A DNA stretch of 8,601 bases, from contig CALBSF010000189.1 of NCBI GenBank assembly GCA_937927795.1, positions 1 to 8,601 on the forward strand, given 5' to 3'. Under the pieces are notes generated by a model. It was given only the letters and a program-made list of their open reading frames with translations. It had not been told where the DNA came from and did no database searches. Positions within the stretch are counted from its first letter, which is position 1; the number at the start of each line of letters is the position of its first letter. The translations under genes and the position numbers were made by a program. Source of the DNA: an uncultured Rickettsiales bacterium. GTDB lineage: Bacteria > Pseudomonadota > Alphaproteobacteria > Rickettsiales > UBA1997. Below, piece by piece: positions 6,091-8,601 of this stretch.

Positions 6091-6711
6091 ATGGAAATAA
6101 TAAATAATCTAAAACTTGGAGGAGGCTCGGTTTACGCGCTTCTGATTCTATTTATTGTAGCAACTGCTTTAACAATTGATAAAATTTTGCTTTATAAAAA
6201 ATTAGTTAATTTGCCAAAAAAATTATTTAATTTAATTGAAACTTACAATTTTAAGTGGAGCGAGTTTGAGCTTGAATTATCTGGCTTAAACAAAGAAAAT
6301 TTTTATCGTAAATTTTTTACAATAATTTTAGAAAATAAAAAAAATCCAACTTGGTGGCTTGAATCTCGCGCTTTGGATGAGGCAAAAATTATTGAGAAAA
6401 ATTTAAATAAGGGTTTGTGGGTTTTAGAAACTATTGTTACGGTGGCGCCACTGATTGGGCTGCTTGGAACAATTTTTGGCATGATGCGTTCTTTTAAAAT
6501 TATTGGATCACAAGGCTTGGTAAATCCCGCTGGGGTTACGGGCGGTGTTGCTGAAAGTTTGATTGCAACTGCATTTGGTTTGATAGTTGCGATAATTGCT
6601 CTTTTTGCTTTTAATTTTTTTAGCAAAAAAAATGATCAAACCTTAGATGAGTTAGAGCGCCTTGGCACTAGAATTATCGATCACATCAAGTTAGATAAAA
6701 ATGAAAATTAA
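6091..6711 (+). CDS. exbB: ExbB, proton-channel subunit of the TonB energy complex
   Basis: This 206-residue member of the MotA/TolQ/ExbB family forms, with ExbD, the inner-membrane proton-driven motor that energises TonB. Three membrane segments are visible: about 13-33, 110-133 and 155-177. The core motifs are VAPLIGLLGTIFGMM (118-132), containing the conserved pore Thr127, and GVTGGVAESLIATAFGL (148-164), with Thr160 as the third-helix Thr. A cytoplasmic region lies between the first and second segments. ExbB is preferred over TolQ because the neighbours are a TonB-dependent receptor, ExbD and TonB, and there is no tolA, tolB or pal. The gene ends 11 bases inside exbD, indicating coupled translation. 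The ATG lacks a Shine-Dalgarno and lies 32 bases after a strong hairpin. Confidence 0.92.
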   Translation: MEIINNLKLGGGSVYALLILFIVATALTIDKILLYKKLVNLPKKLFNLIETYNFKWSEFELELSGLNKENFYRKFFTIILENKKNPTWWLESRALDEAKIIEKNLNKGLWVLETIVTVAPLIGLLGTIFGMMRSFKIIGSQGLVNPAGVTGGVAESLIATAFGLIVAIIALFAFNFFSKKNDQTLDELERLGTRIIDHIKLDKNEN

Positions 6712-7099
6712 ACGCGCTAGAGTTTCAAAAAAAGGTCGCATAGAAATTATTCCAATGATCGATGTGATGTTTTTTTTGCTTGCAACTTTTATGCTCGCAT
6801 CTCTTTTTATGCAGCAAATTAATAGTTTGCCAGTAAACCTAGAGCAGGGCAGCGGTCAAGCATCTAAAATAGAAAAAGAAATTACTTTAACAATAAGTCA
6901 AAAAGGTGAGATTTTTTTAAATAAAGAAGAAGTAAATATCGATTCAATAATAGAAAAATTACAGCCACTTTTAAATGATGAAAATGACAAAGTAATAATT
7001 ATGGCTGATAAAAATGCAACTCACGGTATGGTCTCTAAAGTCATGACTAGCGCAAGTCAAGCTGGGGCAAAGCATTTTTCAATTATTACTAAAAATTAA
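6701..7099 (+). CDS. exbD: ExbD, stator subunit of the TonB energy complex
   Basis: This 132-residue single-pass inner-membrane protein of the ExbD/TolR family has a basic cytoplasmic start (KIKRARVSKKGR). The membrane helix IIPMIDVMFFLLATFMLAS (16-34) carries the essential proton-carrying Asp at position 21. The periplasmic domain has the family's ITLTISQKGEIFLNKEEV and KVIIMADKNATHGMVSKVM blocks. Length matches the family. Its ATG lies within exbB (11-base overlap), and its stop shares one base with the tonB start (TAATG), so exbB, exbD and tonB form one translationally coupled unit. Nothing suggests loss of function. Confidence 0.93.
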   Translation: MKIKRARVSKKGRIEIIPMIDVMFFLLATFMLASLFMQQINSLPVNLEQGSGQASKIEKEITLTISQKGEIFLNKEEVNIDSIIEKLQPLLNDENDKVIIMADKNATHGMVSKVMTSASQAGAKHFSIITKN

Positions 7100-7581
7100 T
7101 GGAATATCCTTTCAAAAGTTTTGCTATTGCTTTTTTTATTTGTTTTTTAGTAATTTTTTTTCTTGGCAAAAATTTCTTAAAAACTAGCGATATAATTCCA
7201 GTTTCTTTGGAAATTGAAATGTCTGGCGATGTTAAAGAAAGCCATGATATCATTGATGCGGCTGGTAAAAATAATTCACAAAAAAAACAACATGATTTGA
7301 TAAATCAAAATAATAAAAATCAATCAACTCTTGCTGCAGTTCCAATTTATCAGCCTTTGCCGGCAATTCCAGATGAGCTTCGAAGTGAAGCTTTTAATAG
7401 TTTTGCAATTGCTAGATTTTATATTAACCAAGAAGGAAGTGTTGATAATGTTGAGCTAATAAAGCCTTGCGCTAATCCAAAATTAAATCAATTATTATTA
7501 AAGAGTTTGAAAAAGTGGAAATTTAGTTCTAAAAATAAATCTTCACATCAAGATATAAAAGTAACTTTTGAGGTAAAATGA
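7099..7581 (+). CDS. tonB: short TonB-family energy transducer
   Basis: This 160-residue protein has an N-terminal membrane anchor (about 6-23) and a C-terminal TonB domain. It would link the ExbB/ExbD motor to the TonB box of the receptor upstream. The C-terminal part, LPAIPDELRSEAFNSFAIARF, INQEGSVDNVELIKP, then NPKLNQLLLKSLKKWKF, matches TonB C-terminal domains with the LP-x-IP-x-x-LR start and final Trp-Lys-Phe. Two oddities stand out. The periplasmic linker (about 30-80) is short and Asn/Gln/Lys-rich, with almost no proline instead of the usual Pro-Glu/Pro-Lys rod. The membrane helix has no His at the place where E. coli TonB has His20. After Trp-Lys-Phe the segment is shorter than in relatives I recall. 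Overlaps with exbD (1 base) and the next gene (4 bases, ATGA) place it inside the operon. Confidence 0.88.
   Translation: MEYPFKSFAIAFFICFLVIFFLGKNFLKTSDIIPVSLEIEMSGDVKESHDIIDAAGKNNSQKKQHDLINQNNKNQSTLAAVPIYQPLPAIPDELRSEAFNSFAIARFYINQEGSVDNVELIKPCANPKLNQLLLKSLKKWKFSSKNKSSHQDIKVTFEVK
7570..7573 (+). promoter_or_regulatory. Shine-Dalgarno GAGG before the ZnuA-like gene
   Basis: GAGG followed by T lies four bases before the ATG at 7578. It is the only clear Shine-Dalgarno among the starts in this window. It lies inside the end of tonB, so it may give the periplasmic binding protein higher or independent translation within the coupled operon. Confidence 0.5.
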
Positions 7582-8513
7582 AAAAAATTATTCTGATTTT
7601 AATTCCATTTTTTATTTGTAATTCGGCTTTTGCAAAAATCAAAATTTTTTCTTGTGAGCCTGAATTAACAGCTATTGCGCGCGAAATTGTAAAAGATAAG
7701 GCTAAAATTGAAACTGCGCTTAACGCTAAACAAAATCCATATTTAAAAGTTGAAAAAACTAGCGCTTTAAATGATAAAGTAAGAAGTGCTGATATGGTTT
7801 TTTGTTCTGGGCTCGGGCTAGAAGATTTGTGGCTTCCTTCATTGTTAAAACATTCTTTTAATCCAAAAATAAAATCAAAAGAAGCGATTTTAATGGCCTT
7901 TGATGGAATCGGTAAAAAGTCAGAAGAAAGAAGTGGCTCAAGGCTTCATCTCAATCCTTATAATGTAAAAAAAGTTGCTGAAAATTTTTTAAATTTTGTA
8001 AGCAATATCGATGTTGATAATGCTGCGGCTTATAGATATTACTATCAAAATTTTATTAAAGATTTTGATAAAGTAATTGAAAATTTAGAAAAAAAAGCGA
8101 CTCCTTTAAAAGGAAAAAAAGTGGTGATGGTGGATGATAAATGGTGCGAACTTGCTAAATGGCTTGGTTTAGACATAGTTACCACAATTGTGGATGAAAA
8201 TGGTAAAAAGAAAAATATTGCAGAATTGGCGAAAATACTAAAGGAAGAAAAAGTGGAAATGATAATTTATTCTGATCTTGATGATGAAAGGATAATTTAT
8301 GATTTAGCCGCTAAAGCAAAGGTAAGAGCGGTGTTGCTGCCAATTACAAATGGTAATTTAGTTAATACTTCAACTACCGCGCTATTATTTAATAATATTG
8401 TAAATCGTTTATTGGTTGATTGTTCAAAGCAATCTTGTCAAAAAGATTTTTACTCAAAATCGCTCGGTAGTTATATAAATTATGATAATACCACAACGCA
8501 GCAAAATTATTAA
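7578..8513 (+). CDS. ZnuA/TroA-family metal-binding protein with altered ligands
   Basis: This 311-residue periplasmic solute-binding protein has a signal peptide of about residues 1-19 (NSAFA before KIKIF). It fits the cluster A-I family (ZnuA, TroA, AztC) that binds Zn or Mn for ABC import. Recognisable blocks are the QNPYLKVEKTSA region (51-62), VRSADMVFCSGLGLEDLWLP (68-87), LHLNPYNVKKVAENF (123-137), a long backbone helix (150-178), LKGKKVVMVDDKWCELAKWL (177-196) and SDLDDERIIYDLAAKAKVRAVLLP (232-255). The canonical first ligand, in D-P-H, reads N-P-Tyr55. The second His is kept (H124). The third, expected as H-x-x-W, is Asp186. The final Asp before the family's late Asn appears replaced by Ala268 or Thr267. 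It may bind a different metal, bind weakly, or have another role. It ends with a Cys pair (C282, C287) and a polar tail. Its start overlaps tonB by four bases (ATGA). No znuB or znuC is in the window. Confidence 0.82.
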   Translation: MKKIILILIPFFICNSAFAKIKIFSCEPELTAIAREIVKDKAKIETALNAKQNPYLKVEKTSALNDKVRSADMVFCSGLGLEDLWLPSLLKHSFNPKIKSKEAILMAFDGIGKKSEERSGSRLHLNPYNVKKVAENFLNFVSNIDVDNAAAYRYYYQNFIKDFDKVIENLEKKATPLKGKKVVMVDDKWCELAKWLGLDIVTTIVDENGKKKNIAELAKILKEEKVEMIIYSDLDDERIIYDLAAKAKVRAVLLPITNGNLVNTSTTALLFNNIVNRLLVDCSKQSCQKDFYSKSLGSYINYDNTTTQQNY

Positions 8514-8525
8514 AATAAATTATAA

Positions 8526-8601
8526 ATGCAAGTTCATCAAAAGCCAAAACAAGCCTTCTCCCTCTTCGAACTCTCAATCGCCGTCCTAATAATCGGCCTT
8601 C
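8526..8601 (+). CDS. N-terminus of a prepilin-like protein (3' end outside window)
   Basis: An ATG at 8526 opens a frame that runs off the right edge after 25 codons: MQVHQKPKQ, then AFSLFELSIAVLIIGL. A short basic leader followed by A/G-F-S-L-x-E-L and a hydrophobic helix is the class III (type IV prepilin) signal that prepilin peptidase PilD cleaves before Phe and methylates. Here Ala replaces the usual Gly at -1, which is tolerated in some pilins. The Glu at +5 is present. This predicts a pilin or type II secretion pseudopilin. Codons end in C much more often (11 of 25) than in the preceding genes, suggesting a different origin or expression class. It begins 12 bases after the ZnuA-like stop and has no Shine-Dalgarno. 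Confidence 0.7.
   Translation, partial: MQVHQKPKQAFSLFELSIAVLIIGL

Noticed and set aside
6303..6626. Minus-strand open frame of 107 codons
   Set aside because: It is antisense to the conserved core of exbB and has the Lys/Ile-rich composition of a reverse-complement shadow.
6091..7099. TolQ/TolR of the Tol-Pal system
   Set aside because: There is no tolA, tolB or pal nearby. A TonB-dependent receptor and TonB flank the pair, so ExbB/ExbD fits better.
8389..8577. Minus-strand open frame of 62 codons
   Set aside because: It overlaps the end of the ZnuA-like gene and the start of the prepilin-like gene on the other strand; both have better evidence.

Overview
The window comes from a strongly AT-rich Gram-negative bacterium. 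It encodes an outer-membrane TonB-dependent receptor, ExbB/ExbD/TonB, an MlaE-type permease, a lipoprotein and a prepilin-like start. AT-rich codon use, REP-like GC-rich hairpins between genes (GTCATC and CACCCCGC types) and the protein styles suggest an alphaproteobacterium, perhaps of the Rickettsiales/Holosporales kind. This placement is inference from memory, not from a search. Gene density is high and no gene-free stretch exceeds 300 bases.

Left edge (1-358): the 3' end of a plus-strand reading frame whose sequence resembles phage structural proteins. It converges on, and overlaps, the next minus-strand gene. Its codon use differs from the rest, so this may be a prophage remnant or an assembly junction.

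Minus-strand block (318-3279), in transcription order: an mlaE-like lipid-transport permease; a secreted protein with three spaced Cys/His motifs, two of them in an in-frame 258-bp duplication; a dispersed hairpin; a PstS-like phosphate-binding protein; and a small lipoprotein coupled to it by a TAATG overlap. No pstCAB or mlaFD is present in the window.

Divergent spacer (3280-3453): a GC-rich inverted repeat of about 110 bp with nested hairpins, REPIN/MITE-like, next to a candidate promoter for the plus-strand operon.

Plus-strand block (3454-8513): a compact metal-uptake module. It consists of a small DUF2946-like His/Cys membrane protein, a TonB-dependent receptor with a His-rich loop, a strong hairpin, then tightly overlapping exbB-exbD-tonB and a ZnuA/TroA-family metal-binding protein. 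The receptor would import a metal (zinc is the best guess) across the outer membrane using ExbB/ExbD/TonB energy and pass it to the periplasmic protein. The periplasmic protein has lost most of the canonical metal ligands, which is the most unusual point here. No inner-membrane permease or ATPase for it lies in the window.

Right edge (8526-8601): the start of a prepilin-like protein with a codon style richer in C-ending codons.
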